Shown piece after piece: positions 54,893-63,189 of a stretch of 64,000 bases of DNA (positions within the stretch are counted from its first letter, which is position 1; every line of letters starts with the position of its first letter). Both the position numbers and the translations under genes were made by a program. This DNA comes from Pyrobaculum neutrophilum V24Sta. Lineage in GTDB: Archaea > Thermoproteota > Thermoprotei > Thermoproteales > Thermoproteaceae. Below the pieces are notes generated by a model. The model was given only the letters and a program-made list of their open reading frames with translations, made no database searches and was not told the DNA's origin. Location: NCBI RefSeq assembly GCF_000019805.1, contig NC_010525.1, positions 1,414,618-1,478,617 of the forward strand, in the 5' to 3' direction.

Positions 54893-55918
54893 GTGCTTAC
54901 CATCCAGGAGGTTGCGTCTAAGGGCTTTACGGCGATCTACGGCCCGCCTGGTAGCGGGAAGACCAGCGTGGCGGCCAAGCTAGCCGACAGGATCGCAAAC
55001 AGGGTGCTCTGGATTAGCACAAACGAGCCTCCCTCGACGCTGAAAAACGCGTTTCTTAGGGTGGGGGCCAACGCCGAGAAGTTCTACGTATACGACTTCC
55101 CAAGAGCCTTCAGGACCAACATCGCCAAGTTTATAGCCGACCACATACACGAGTACGAGGCCCTCGTGGTAGACACGGTAAACGGACTGGCGCCGCAGGG
55201 GGAGAAGCTGGAGGAGCTGGTCCACGGCTTCCTCTACCAACTGTCTAAGGAGATGCCGATAATAGGAGTCGTGGAGGGCGTCCCGAGGCAGGTCTTCTAC
55301 ATAGCCGACAGCCTAGTCCGGGTTGGAAGTAGGGAAAACGCGCTGGGCCACACCGTGCGGCACATCAAGCTTGTGAAATCCAGGTTCGCCCCTCCCAGCG
55401 AGCGGATACTGTTCGACATAGTAGAGGGCGTCGGCCTGGTGTACATATACCCAAACAAAAGACCGACCGTGGCGAAGACCCCCCTTGTGGACGACGCGGC
55501 GCTTCTTGGGCTGGGCGAGCTGTATAAATCCCAGATAGTAGGCGTATACAGCGCCGACAAGAAGAGACTCGCCAGAAGGCTGGAGGAGCTGGCCGCGGCG
55601 CGCGGCGTCTACTACCTATCGCTCTACCCGCCCACCACGATCCCGGCAGAGCTGGACGAAGACAAGATGAGAGTCGCCACGACCTTCCGCGACATAGTGG
55701 AGGTGATCTACGGCATATACTCCGGCCGTATAAAGACGAGGGTCTTCGCGGTGTCCGGCTTAAGAGACGTGGAGAGGATCGCGGGCAACGACGTGGTGGA
55801 CTACATAACCGCGGTAGCAAGCGTGGCTAAATATGTGGACTACGTGGTAGACTTCGAGCTGTCGGGGGATGGGGGTGGGCTCTCCGAGGCCTTCCTAGAC
55901 GCAAGGGTGAAAATCTAA
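54893..55918 (+). CDS. RecA-superfamily ATPase, KaiC-like
   Basis: 341 residues, GTG start. Walker A TAIYGPPGSGKTSVAAKL (about 13-30), VLWISTNEPPSTLKNAFLRV and Walker B YEALVVDTVNGLAPQG give the KaiC/RadA-like core. The C-terminal ~150 residues form a second alpha/beta region (SQIVGVYSADKKRLARRLEE, RVFAVSGLRDVERI) without a P-loop. Archaeal KaiC-like proteins act in signalling or motility regulation; no partner is certain here. Confidence 0.8.
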   Translation: MLTIQEVASKGFTAIYGPPGSGKTSVAAKLADRIANRVLWISTNEPPSTLKNAFLRVGANAEKFYVYDFPRAFRTNIAKFIADHIHEYEALVVDTVNGLAPQGEKLEELVHGFLYQLSKEMPIIGVVEGVPRQVFYIADSLVRVGSRENALGHTVRHIKLVKSRFAPPSERILFDIVEGVGLVYIYPNKRPTVAKTPLVDDAALLGLGELYKSQIVGVYSADKKRLARRLEELAAARGVYYLSLYPPTTIPAELDEDKMRVATTFRDIVEVIYGIYSGRIKTRVFAVSGLRDVERIAGNDVVDYITAVASVAKYVDYVVDFELSGDGGGLSEAFLDARVKI

Positions 55919-56041
55919 AAGACCCCCACCGACGCTATGACGAACCGTTTTTTCAGCTTCTCCATGTCGCAACAACGCCCCAGTCTTAAATCGGCGGTGG
56001 ACGCATAGGCGTACTATTTAAATAATGCATTAAGCTGAGCT

Positions 56042-56794
56042 GTGCTCGGCGTTTTGGAGGCGGCGGTGGCGCGGGCCTCGCAATACCTAATGTCCGCCTT
56101 CAGAAGCGGCGGGGGTAGGGCCGTCGTCTTAGACAAGGGAGACGACGTGACTAGGGAGGCCGATCTGGCCGTCGAGGAGATGGTGTTTCAGATGCTGAAG
56201 GAGAGCTTTAGAGAGGGAGGGGTGCTCTACGCCGAGGAAAGGGGGGTCTATAGATGGGGAGACGAGCGCTACATCTTCGTCCTAGACCCGCTCGACGGCT
56301 CCCTCAACTTCGCCGTTGGGATCCCCCTCTTCGCCGTCTCCCTAGCGGCGGGGAGAAACAGGGAGGGCACCCTCCACGACCTGGAATACGCCGCGGTCGC
56401 CATACCGCCCACGGGGGACGTATACACGGCGGGGCCCGGCGTGGGGGCTAGGAAAAACGGCAGGCCCGTGAGGAGGGAGGTGAGGAGCAACGTGGTGTTT
56501 GTGGCGGTGAGCAACGGCTTTCCTGACAAGACCTGCGACGTCGTTAGAAGGCTGGGGCTCAAGGGCAGGAGCTTGGGGAGCTCGGCGGCTGAGCTGGTGT
56601 TTACGGCCGAGGGCGCCGCCAGGGGCTTCCTCGACCTAAGGGGGAGGCTCCGTGTGTTGGACATAGCCGGCGCCCTCACCTTCGGGAGGTACGTGCCGGG
56701 GTTCAAGTATATACTGTATGGAGAGCCCTACCCCGACTCCAGGGTGTCCATAATAGCGGGGGACGGGCCATTTGTAGATGCAGCCGCCAATTGA
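56042..56794 (+). CDS. Inositol monophosphatase/FBPase-family phosphatase
   Basis: 250 residues, GTG start. YAEERGVYR (metal-binding Glu), VLDPLDGSLNFAVGIPLFAV (DPxDGT/S) and VLDIAGALTFGRY (second D, WDxAA-like) are the IMPase signature. In hyperthermophilic archaea such enzymes hydrolyse inositol-1-phosphate and sometimes fructose-1,6-bisphosphate. TATA ACTATTTAAATAATG (56012-56026). The 3' end overlaps the SWIM gene by 17 nt. Confidence 0.92.
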   Translation: MLGVLEAAVARASQYLMSAFRSGGGRAVVLDKGDDVTREADLAVEEMVFQMLKESFREGGVLYAEERGVYRWGDERYIFVLDPLDGSLNFAVGIPLFAVSLAAGRNREGTLHDLEYAAVAIPPTGDVYTAGPGVGARKNGRPVRREVRSNVVFVAVSNGFPDKTCDVVRRLGLKGRSLGSSAAELVFTAEGAARGFLDLRGRLRVLDIAGALTFGRYVPGFKYILYGEPYPDSRVSIIAGDGPFVDAAAN

Positions 56795-57164
56795 CGAACG
56801 CGTCAGAAGCTTCCTCCTCTCCCTCTCCAGAGCGCTGGGGACGAGGATAGAGAACGTGCTGGATCTCTACCTATACGTGTCGCCTGAGACCGTGCGGATC
56901 GTAGAAATCGTGGAAAGAGGCGGGAAGATAGCTGGGCTTAGGCTGGCTGTCCGCTCCAGGAAGAAGCCGGATGTGTGGTACTACGTGGCCGTGGGGGAAT
57001 ACGGCGCAAAATGCACATGCGAGGGGAACACCATAGGGGGCAAGATCTGTAGACATATAATCATCGGCGTTATAACATGGAACATGATCTCGCTCATAAA
57101 ACGCGGAGAGGACATAGATCCGACCAAGCTCACCTGGCTCAGCCAAGGGGAAAGAGAGATCTAA
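56778..57164 (+). CDS. SWIM zinc-finger protein
   Basis: 128 residues. KCTCEGNTIGGKICRHIIIG has the CxC...CxH pattern of the SWIM domain; it is preceded by an N-terminal ~75-residue region with no known fold. SWIM proteins bind DNA or protein; archaeal examples are sometimes linked to recombination (Shu-type) or to SWI2/SNF2 helicases. It begins within the phosphatase gene, so it is likely coexpressed. Confidence 0.82.
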   Translation: MQPPIDERVRSFLLSLSRALGTRIENVLDLYLYVSPETVRIVEIVERGGKIAGLRLAVRSRKKPDVWYYVAVGEYGAKCTCEGNTIGGKICRHIIIGVITWNMISLIKRGEDIDPTKLTWLSQGEREI

Positions 57165-57286
57165 AGACGAAGACGCAAGAGACGCCTACGCGTCCTCCCG
57201 GCGAGCTGGGCTCAACGCAGAAAAAGGCTTGAGACGTCGAGAGAAAAGTGACTAACCGACAATGAGCAGAGTGCGACTGGGGAAAA

Positions 57287-57300
57287 GGGGGGGGGGGGGG
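57287..57300 (+). repeat. G14 homopolymer tract at the end of the pilus gene
   Basis: Fourteen consecutive G on the plus strand, preceded by GGGGAAAA, directly abutting the stop codon of the minus-strand pilus gene. On the coding strand this is TAA-C14-TTTT. Such runs slip easily in replication, and variable G/C runs have been described in Pyrobaculum. Being outside the frame, length change would affect termination or mRNA stability instead of the protein. Confidence 0.9.
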
Positions 57301-57879
57301 TTACTGTGGGCTCATTTGTATGTTTACTTGGTATGTGCCGAGTATTGTCTGGCCGTTGGCTAGGCTTAGGGGTATTGCTGGGTCTATTGCGACGTAGGCT
57401 CCTATGTCGATGCAGGCGCCTGGGTTGATGGTGTAGGGGCCTGCCTGGGTGTATGTGGTTGTGCCTACGAAGCCTACGCCTTTGCCGTCTGGGCCTTTGA
57501 CTAGGAAGGCCTTTATGTACCCCTCATAGCCGGTGGTGCCCACCTGGCCTACCCACACCAGATAGGCTGTTATGGGGGTGGTGCCGTAGTAGTTGCACAC
57601 CTTCACGACGGAGGTGTAGTTGGTGGGGTCTCCTGTGAAGCCTATGATGGAGATCCTCGTGATGTTTACGCCGCGTCCGCTGTCGTAGTAGTAGCTGACT
57701 TTGACGTACTGGCCGCCGGCCACGGCGGTGTCCGCGCCGGGGTACTTCATGGCAGGCGGCTTAGTGGCGTTGATAAGCCAGTAGGTGACGTTGGTAAACG
57801 TAACAGTGGCAGCCACAAGCGCAGCCACAGCCAACACCGCAACCGCTGCCAGAGGCCTATAGTTCCTCCTCCTCACCAT
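57301..57879 (-). CDS. TasA-like archaeal bundling-pilus/thread subunit
   Basis: 192 residues from ATG 57879. A short basic start and hydrophobic helix (LAAVAVLAVAALVAA) act as a class I signal peptide; the mature part would begin near TVTFTNVTYWLINATKPPA. It is then strand-rich, Tyr/Thr/Gly-rich, with two cysteines (VCNYYG, GACIDIG) that may pair. This matches the archaeal TasA-like bundling pilin (AbpA) known from Pyrobaculum calidifontis, which assembles by donor-strand exchange. TATA ATATTTAAG (minus, 57899-57907). Codon use near the 3' end is biased as in highly expressed genes. Confidence 0.72.
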   Translation of the reverse strand: MVRRRNYRPLAAVAVLAVAALVAATVTFTNVTYWLINATKPPAMKYPGADTAVAGGQYVKVSYYYDSGRGVNITRISIIGFTGDPTNYTSVVKVCNYYGTTPITAYLVWVGQVGTTGYEGYIKAFLVKGPDGKGVGFVGTTTYTQAGPYTINPGACIDIGAYVAIDPAIPLSLANGQTILGTYQVNIQMSPQ

Positions 57880-57921
57880 AAGCGCCACACACGCCAGAGC
57901 TTAAATATTCAACGTTGCGCC

Positions 57922-57959
57922 GTGCACACGCGGCGGAGATGCAGTCCCGCGTGTGGCAC
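57922..57959. repeat. Inverted repeat between divergent genes
   Basis: GTGCACACGCGG (57922-57933) and CCCGCGTGTGGCAC (57946-57959) are imperfect reverse complements separated by about 12 nt. They lie upstream of both the pilus gene (57879, minus) and the 58014 gene (plus), outside both core promoters. An operator or a hairpin RNA is possible. Confidence 0.5.
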
Positions 57960-58013
57960 CGGTGGCTAAACGCCTCGGCTAAAGAATTTTAACCTCTGTG
58001 TAAATCTTCCCGA

Positions 58014-59039
58014 GTGACGAGAGGCGAGAGGCGACCGGTGAGCGAGGATTTGAACGCTGACGTCGTCGTCAAGATATCGCCCAACAGAGCTCTTCTCGTG
58101 GGTAGCGGCAAGATACAGTTGGGTAGTAGCAGCGTGGTTGGCCGGGTGGAGGTGCGGGAGGACGGCCTCTACCTAGATGGCAGGTTGGTCGTTCTTAGGC
58201 GGGCGCTGAGGTGCCCGGTGAAGGTGGGGGGGCTGTACCTCTGCGGAGGCCCTCCCGAGGTGCCGCGCTTCTTCTACAGGGAGGTCTACGCCGAAGGCCT
58301 CAACCTCGGCTTGAGGCTCTCCGAGCTCTACGCCACAGACAGGCTCAACGGAGGCGACTGTCTTGCGGAGTACCTATATGCGCTCGTGAGGGGGTCACCC
58401 GCGCTTTGGGAGATATACAGGCGGGGGGACCCGCCGCCTCCCCGGAGGTGTAGAGATGTGGTGGGGGTGTTGGTGGCGCGGGGGATGAGGGAGCGGCGGC
58501 CGTACGCGCCTCCGAGCTTTGGGAGAGAGACGGCGGCGCTCCTAGGCCTGTTGCGGTTCGGCGAGGCTCTCGAGATGGTGGAGAGGTCCTGGCTGGGGTT
58601 TGCGGTGGCGATGCGCTACGGCATATACAGCGCCGTGAGGTGGAGGCTTCCCCCAGGCGGAGACAGCTGGCTGATGCTGTTCGGCATATACGCGGCGTTG
58701 GACCCCGTCGTTGTGCCGGGGGGAGTTGCCGTAGATCTAGGGCTACTGAGGGCGCTTCCATACATCGTGGCCAGGGTTGTGGGGAGGTGGCTCGTCGCCT
58801 TCAACGTGGCGGGGCTATACATAGCCGCGGGGAACTTCAACATGATGGTCGACGGGGGGAGGAAGAGGGCGCGGTACGCGGCGTGTGAGGGGGATAGGTG
58901 CGTGGTGGGAAACCTCCACTTCAACCAGTGTCTAGACGTGGAGTGCGGCATTTTGCGCACTTCCGATTTCGAATTTAAGGGCTTGGTTAAATGCCGCGAC
59001 TTTGGAACCACCTTTATCGCCGTGGAGCCTTGTAAATAA
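58014..59039 (+). CDS. Hypothetical protein
   Basis: 341 residues, GTG start, no family recognised. A strand-rich N-terminus (VVVKISPNRALLVGSGKIQL, VEVREDGLYLDGRLVVLRRA) is followed by an Arg/Pro-rich helical middle and a C-terminus with seven cysteines (YAACEGDRC, NQCLDVECGI, VKCRDFG, VEPCK). AATTTTAACC (57984-57993) is the TATA. Divergent from the pilus gene, so a role at the cell surface is possible, but there is no signal peptide. Confidence 0.6.
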   Translation: MTRGERRPVSEDLNADVVVKISPNRALLVGSGKIQLGSSSVVGRVEVREDGLYLDGRLVVLRRALRCPVKVGGLYLCGGPPEVPRFFYREVYAEGLNLGLRLSELYATDRLNGGDCLAEYLYALVRGSPALWEIYRRGDPPPPRRCRDVVGVLVARGMRERRPYAPPSFGRETAALLGLLRFGEALEMVERSWLGFAVAMRYGIYSAVRWRLPPGGDSWLMLFGIYAALDPVVVPGGVAVDLGLLRALPYIVARVVGRWLVAFNVAGLYIAAGNFNMMVDGGRKRARYAACEGDRCVVGNLHFNQCLDVECGILRTSDFEFKGLVKCRDFGTTFIAVEPCK

Positions 59040-59071
59040 CGTATTTAAAGTGGCCGGAGAAGAAGGCCACC

Positions 59072-59734
59072 GTGCCGAAGATCCCCGTAAAAGTCGTCTC
59101 GTTTGACGAAATCGTTGAATGGAGCAGGAAACTCGCCGAGAGGATCAAAGAAAGCGGCTGGCAACCCGACGTCATCGTGGCTGTGGCGCGCGGCGGATAC
59201 GTGCCGGCGCGTCTCCTCTGCGACTGGCTCGGCGTAAGCGACCTCCTCAGCGTCCAGGTGGTGCACTGGCCCACAGCCGCCCAAGTCGCCGAGAAGGCGT
59301 ACGTCAAGTACCCAGTTAACGTGGACCTCAGCGGCAAGAGGGTTCTGGTGGTAGACGACATAGTAGACACCGGAGACAGCATAGAGCTGGCGAAGAGGAC
59401 CATAGAGCAGTGCTGCCGCCCAGCGGAGGTTAAGACAGCCGCTTTACAGGTTATCACAAGCGTCGCCAAGTTCATGCCGGACTACTACGCCATAGAGGTC
59501 AAGGAGTGGGTCTGGTTCGCCTACCAGTGGAACGCCGTGGAGGACGCCGCCGGCTTCATAATGAAGATAGTTAAGGAGACCGGGAAGGCGGACTGGTGTC
59601 TCGACGAGATGATACAAGCCCACATGGAGTGGTACGGCGGCGACTATGTAGAGAAGAGGTTTGGCTATATAATGTACGCGCTGGAGACGCTGGCCAAGAG
59701 GGGGCACATCAAGCTACACAGGTGCAGATCCTAG
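59072..59734 (+). CDS. Phosphoribosyltransferase-family protein (COG2236-like)
   Basis: 220 residues, GTG start. RVLVVDDIVDTGDSIELAKR is the PRPP-binding loop and PDVIVAVARGGYVPARLL the preceding pyrophosphate loop. The C-terminal third (KFGYIMYALETLAKRGHI-like helices) is an extension. Archaeal COG2236 members act on purines (hypoxanthine/xanthine/guanine), though the substrate is not fixed here. TATA CGTATTTAAAG (59040-59050). It converges with moeA (4-nt overlap). Confidence 0.9.
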   Translation: MPKIPVKVVSFDEIVEWSRKLAERIKESGWQPDVIVAVARGGYVPARLLCDWLGVSDLLSVQVVHWPTAAQVAEKAYVKYPVNVDLSGKRVLVVDDIVDTGDSIELAKRTIEQCCRPAEVKTAALQVITSVAKFMPDYYAIEVKEWVWFAYQWNAVEDAAGFIMKIVKETGKADWCLDEMIQAHMEWYGGDYVEKRFGYIMYALETLAKRGHIKLHRCRS

Positions 59735-60951
59735 CCCCTCCTCAAGTCCCGATAGGCGAGGACCAGAACCACGTCTCCCCTTTTCGCCCCTCCGGGGGGC
59801 ACCAGCGCCACCCCGCACGCGTCTGGGTCTGTAAAACTGTGGTGCCTCGTCTTAATAGGCGTTGCCTGTAGTCCCCCCTCGCCCACCTCAAGCCTCACCC
59901 TCACGATCTGGGCCATCTCCCCCTGCACGTCCTGCGTAATCACCGCGTAGTGCCACCCGTGGCCAAGCCCCCTAGCCACGTTCGCCATGTGGCGGAGGAC
60001 CGGCTCCACGATCCTCACCACGCCGTGGAGCGCGCTTATTGGGTAGCCGGAGAGGCCGAAGACCGGCTTTCCGCCGACTACGGCCACGCTGGTCGGCCTT
60101 CCCGGCTTCATGCGGAAGCCCCTCAGACCTCCGAAGCCGAGCTTGTAGAAGTGATCTATCTCGCTAGGCCCCGCGCCCCCGGTGATTACAACGGCGTCGT
60201 ACTGCTGGAGAAACCTCTCCACGGCGGCGCGGACCTCCTCATGTCTATCCCCCAACACCGCCTTCTCCCGCACCTCCACATAGGGCATGTAGGTCTGTAT
60301 ATACCACGAGACCAGAGACGCCGTGGATTCGATCACCCTCCCCCTCATCACAAGCTCGGCGGCGACCTCTGGATCTATAGGCGGAGCCACCAGCTCGTCC
60401 CCCGTCGCGATTATGCCAAGGCGTAGCTTTCTATAGACATATAGGGAGGTTATCCCCACGTCGAGAAGGCCTACTACGTCAAAAGGCGTTACGACCGTCC
60501 CCTGCCTCAGCAACACCGTGCCCTTACGCACGTAGGAGCCAGGCGGATCCACGTTGGCATATTTCTCAAACCTCCTCTCCACCGCCACCAGCTCGCCCTC
60601 CTTCCTAGCCGCCTCCTCGGGAACCACTGCGTCGGCCCCCTCGGGGAGGAAAGCCCCCACTGTGACGTAGGCGGCCTCCCCCCGGCCGAGGACGAGGTCC
60701 CTCCTGTACTGGCCCACCAGAACAGCCCCGACGAGCTTGAACCTCCCCGGCGTCTCCTCCGAGCTCACCGCATATCCGTCGTAGGCCGCTCTGGGATACG
60801 GCGGGTAGTCGTGGGGAGCCACCACGTCTCTCGCGGCGACTCGCCCGGCGGCGTCCCACGCGGCGACCTTCTCCACCTCCTCAACCCTCTTTACCTGGGG
60901 CAAGATGTCGGCCACCTTAGAAACCGGGTTTAAGCCCGTGAGATACCTCAT
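59731..60951 (-). CDS. moeA: Molybdopterin molybdenumtransferase MoeA
   Basis: 406 residues from ATG 60951. DYPPYPRAAYDGYAVSSEET, LGIIATGDELVAPPIDPEVA, DAVVITGGAGPSEIDHFYKL and PVFGLSGYPISALHGVVRIV are MoeA landmarks; GGAGPS replaces the usual GGxSxG. It inserts molybdenum or tungsten into molybdopterin, fitting the tungstoenzymes of hyperthermophiles. ATG 60951 is 25 nt from a TATA palindrome (TTTTAAAA, 60973-60980). Confidence 0.94.
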   Translation of the reverse strand: MRYLTGLNPVSKVADILPQVKRVEEVEKVAAWDAAGRVAARDVVAPHDYPPYPRAAYDGYAVSSEETPGRFKLVGAVLVGQYRRDLVLGRGEAAYVTVGAFLPEGADAVVPEEAARKEGELVAVERRFEKYANVDPPGSYVRKGTVLLRQGTVVTPFDVVGLLDVGITSLYVYRKLRLGIIATGDELVAPPIDPEVAAELVMRGRVIESTASLVSWYIQTYMPYVEVREKAVLGDRHEEVRAAVERFLQQYDAVVITGGAGPSEIDHFYKLGFGGLRGFRMKPGRPTSVAVVGGKPVFGLSGYPISALHGVVRIVEPVLRHMANVARGLGHGWHYAVITQDVQGEMAQIVRVRLEVGEGGLQATPIKTRHHSFTDPDACGVALVPPGGAKRGDVVLVLAYRDLRRG

Positions 60952-60997
60952 GGACACATCCACAGATAACCTTTTAAAATTGGCGCCTCTTGAGAAG

Positions 60998-61052
60998 CGG
61001 TGATGCTGTCAGGGTTACGGCGATGAGGTGACCGGAGGCGCTACGGCTGATA
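60998..61052 (+). ncRNA. Weak candidate C/D box sRNA
   Basis: GTGATGC (61000-61006) could be a C box, CGATGA (61021-61026) a C' box and CTGA (61047-61050) a D box, spanning 50 nt. The palindromic TATA TTTTAAAA (60973-60980) is 25 nt upstream and also serves moeA in the other direction. D' is not clear and the C'-D gap is long (20 nt), so this is only a candidate. Confidence 0.3.
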
Positions 61053-61055
61053 TCT

Positions 61056-61092
61056 GTCGGCGAAACAAACCCCGCCCTCTTGGGCGCGGCCA
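61056..61092 (+). repeat. IS200/IS605-end-like GC hairpin (copy 3)
   Basis: TCGGCGAAACAAAC followed by the arms CCCCGCCC-TCTT-GGGCGCGG and CCATCTAT. It has the same stem as the copies at 21340 and 36435, with a less conserved tail. It lies directly upstream of the elf1 TATA. Confidence 0.45.
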
Positions 61093-61125
61093 TCTATATT
61101 TATATAGCGGCTTACTGGGGAACCC

Positions 61126-61416
61126 ATGGGCAGACGGAGGAAGACGAGGAAGGTGCTTCTACGGCCTAAGAAGACGTTGCCCAAGATCTTCACCTGTCCC
61201 CACTGCGGCGCCCAGCTGGTCACGGTCAAGAAGACGGAGGACGGCTACTTGGTGGTCTGCGGAAACTGCGGTTTGAGGCACGAGTTCGAGGAGAGGCCCG
61301 GCTGGATGCCCGTAGACTACTACAACGCCTTTGTAGACCTCTACCTCGAGGGGAAGATAGCCCCTCCCGAGAAGGCGAAGTCCGGCGAGGCGGGAGGCGG
61401 AGATGAAGCTCTATGA
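61126..61416 (+). CDS. elf1: Elf1-like transcription elongation factor (zinc ribbon)
   Basis: 96 residues. A basic N-terminus ([20 protein letters not shown]) is followed by a C4 zinc ribbon ([10 protein letters not shown] ... [12 protein letters not shown]) and an acidic tail, as in archaeal Elf1. It rides with RNA polymerase through chromatin. TATA ATATTTATATAGC (61096-61108). The GGGP synthase gene starts inside its 3' end (14-nt overlap). Confidence 0.93.
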
Positions 61417-62122
61417 ATATCTGCTAGAAGGCACGAAGCACTTCACGTTGATCGACCCAGATAAGTCTGTGGACTATCTAAAGATAGCTAGATACGCCCT
61501 GGAGGCGGGGACAGACGGCATCCTCGTAGGCGGATCCCTAGGGATTAGGGAGAGCCAGATCGCCCAGGTGGCCAGAGATATAAAATCCGTTGCCCACGTG
61601 CCGGTGGTCATATTCCCAGGCTCCGTTTCGCAACTCACCGAGGAGGCAGACGGCGTGTTGTTCCTCAGCGTGTTGAACTCCCTAGACCCCTACTACATCA
61701 TAGGGGCTCAAGTCCACGGCGCCGTCCTACTGGCTAAACACTACCCGAGGCTTGAGGTCATATCAACCGCGTATGTAATCGTCGGCGACGGCGGCGCCGC
61801 CGGCTTTGTATCCATGAGCAAGCCGATACCGTACACCAGGCCCGACATCGCGGCGGCCTACGCCCTAGCCGCAAACTACATCGGGTTCAAGGCGCTCTAC
61901 CTAGAGGCCGGCAGCGGCGCCCCCCAGCCGGCGCCCCCCGAGATGGTCAAAGCCGTGAGGAAGGCCTTCCCCAGGGTCTTGATAGTTGGCGGCGGCATAA
62001 GAAGCGGGGAGGCCGCGCGGGCCGTGGCGCGGGAGAGGCCCAACGTAATCGTCACTGGCACGCTGGCGGAGGAGAACCCCGAAAAGCTGGGCGAGATAGT
62101 GAAGGCGGTCAAGTCGGCCTAG
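61403..62122 (+). CDS. Geranylgeranylglyceryl phosphate synthase
   Basis: 239 residues, TIM barrel of the PcrB/GGGPS family: [66 protein letters not shown] (phosphate-binding) and [12 protein letters not shown]. It joins sn-glycerol-1-phosphate and GGPP, the first committed step of archaeal ether lipids. It complements mevalonate kinase at 44063. The end overlaps eL39 (minus) by 4 nt. Confidence 0.96.
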
Positions 62123-62274
62123 GCCTTCAGCTTAACCCTCCTCCAGTGTCTACGCGCGGGGGATCTGACAACCCGCCTCTTGGTCTTAGCCACTACCCAG
62201 ACGGGCGGGTTCCTGTTTGACCTAAGGGCGGCGGCGAGCCTGAGCTTTTTGCCAAGAGGCTTGTTACGAGCCAT
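62119..62274 (-). CDS. rpl39e: Ribosomal protein eL39
   Basis: 51 residues: [20 protein letters not shown], then [12 protein letters not shown] and the ending [11 protein letters not shown], all typical of eL39, which lines the peptide exit tunnel. It lies downstream of the PDCD5-like gene in a minus-strand operon eS19-PDCD5-eL39. Confidence 0.96.
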
Positions 62275-62303
62275 AACGCCGGGTGAAACGCGGATTTAAA
62301 AAT

Positions 62304-62636
62304 TTAGAGCCTGAAGCGGTACTCCCTCTTCGACTGGCTGTACACCGCCTCCAGGATCTCCTTGAGGGTGTCCTCGTCGATCGGCACCCTAACTCTGCCC
62401 GAGGACGCCAAGGCGATCAGCTGTTGCTCAAGCGCCTCCGCCAGCTCGGGCCTAACCACCCTGATGTTGTCAAGCCTCGCCAAGGCTGCCGGCGTTAGTA
62501 TCTTCTTCAGGGCGATCCTCCTCTGGGCAGCCGCAATCTGGGCCTGGCGCTCGAGCTCGGCCTTCTTCTGCAACTCCTCCAGCTTCTTCCTCCTGAGCTC
62601 CTCCAGCTCCCTATCTTCGTAGCCCCCCTCAGCCAT
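62304..62636 (-). CDS. PDCD5-related DNA-binding protein
   Basis: 110 residues. Charged N-terminal helix ([20 protein letters not shown]), a three-helix core ([20 protein letters not shown] ... [12 protein letters not shown]) and a C-terminal KREYRFRL, the archaeal COG2118/PDCD5 pattern. Function in archaea is unclear; DNA binding is reported for some. Its ATG overlaps the eS19 stop. Confidence 0.93.
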   Translation of the reverse strand: MAEGGYEDRELEELRRKKLEELQKKAELERQAQIAAAQRRIALKKILTPAALARLDNIRVVRPELAEALEQQLIALASSGRVRVPIDEDTLKEILEAVYSQSKREYRFRL

Positions 62637-63112
62637 TACTCCTTGGGGGGAGCTAGGTATTTCGCGAGCTCCGGCCTAGCCTTCGCGAGGTCCCTCGCTA
62701 TCTTCGCCGCGAGCCTATCCACGAGGGATTTGCCCTCCGGAGTCAACACCCTCCCGCCCTTGGTCTTCGCCACGAAGCCGGCCTGCTCAAGCTGCTGCAG
62801 TAGCTTCCTGATGATGGCCCCGCCGGCTTTCCTAGTCCTCTCGGGCCTCGTCTTATCGCCGATCTTCGCCCTGTATCCATAGGCCGTCCTCAAGCTCCCC
62901 ACCCCCACCGGGCCGTAGAGGTACAGCTTCCTCATCAGCGAGGCTGCTCTCACGTACCACCAGTCCTGCGTCATGGGAGGCCTCTCCTTGTTGGCGCCCG
63001 TCTTCACAAAGGGCGCCCAGACGGGCGGCTTCACCTGCGGCACGTTCTCCCTTATGTACCTAGCCAGCTCTGCAATTAGCAGATCCGCAGGGACGTCCTT
63101 AACCGAAGTCAC
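62636..63112 (-). CDS. rps19e: Ribosomal protein eS19
   Basis: 158 residues, GTG start. [52 protein letters not shown] and [20 protein letters not shown] define eS19. A TATA (CTTATAAATCG, minus, 63129-63139) lies 25 nt before the GTG. First gene of eS19-PDCD5-eL39, divergent from tfs. Confidence 0.96.
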   Translation of the reverse strand: MTSVKDVPADLLIAELARYIRENVPQVKPPVWAPFVKTGANKERPPMTQDWWYVRAASLMRKLYLYGPVGVGSLRTAYGYRAKIGDKTRPERTRKAGGAIIRKLLQQLEQAGFVAKTKGGRVLTPEGKSLVDRLAAKIARDLAKARPELAKYLAPPKE

Positions 63113-63189
63113 GCCTCAGCTATAGCCCCGATTTATAAGATTTTTGCCTCGTAAAAGTTTTTATATACCACCTGGCGCTGAGACGCGTC

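Noticed and set aside
55917-55965. Minus-strand frame of 16 codons starting MEKLKKRF
   Set aside because: A TATA-like CTTAAATC lies about 22 nt upstream, but the length is too small and it overlaps the end of the KaiC-like gene.
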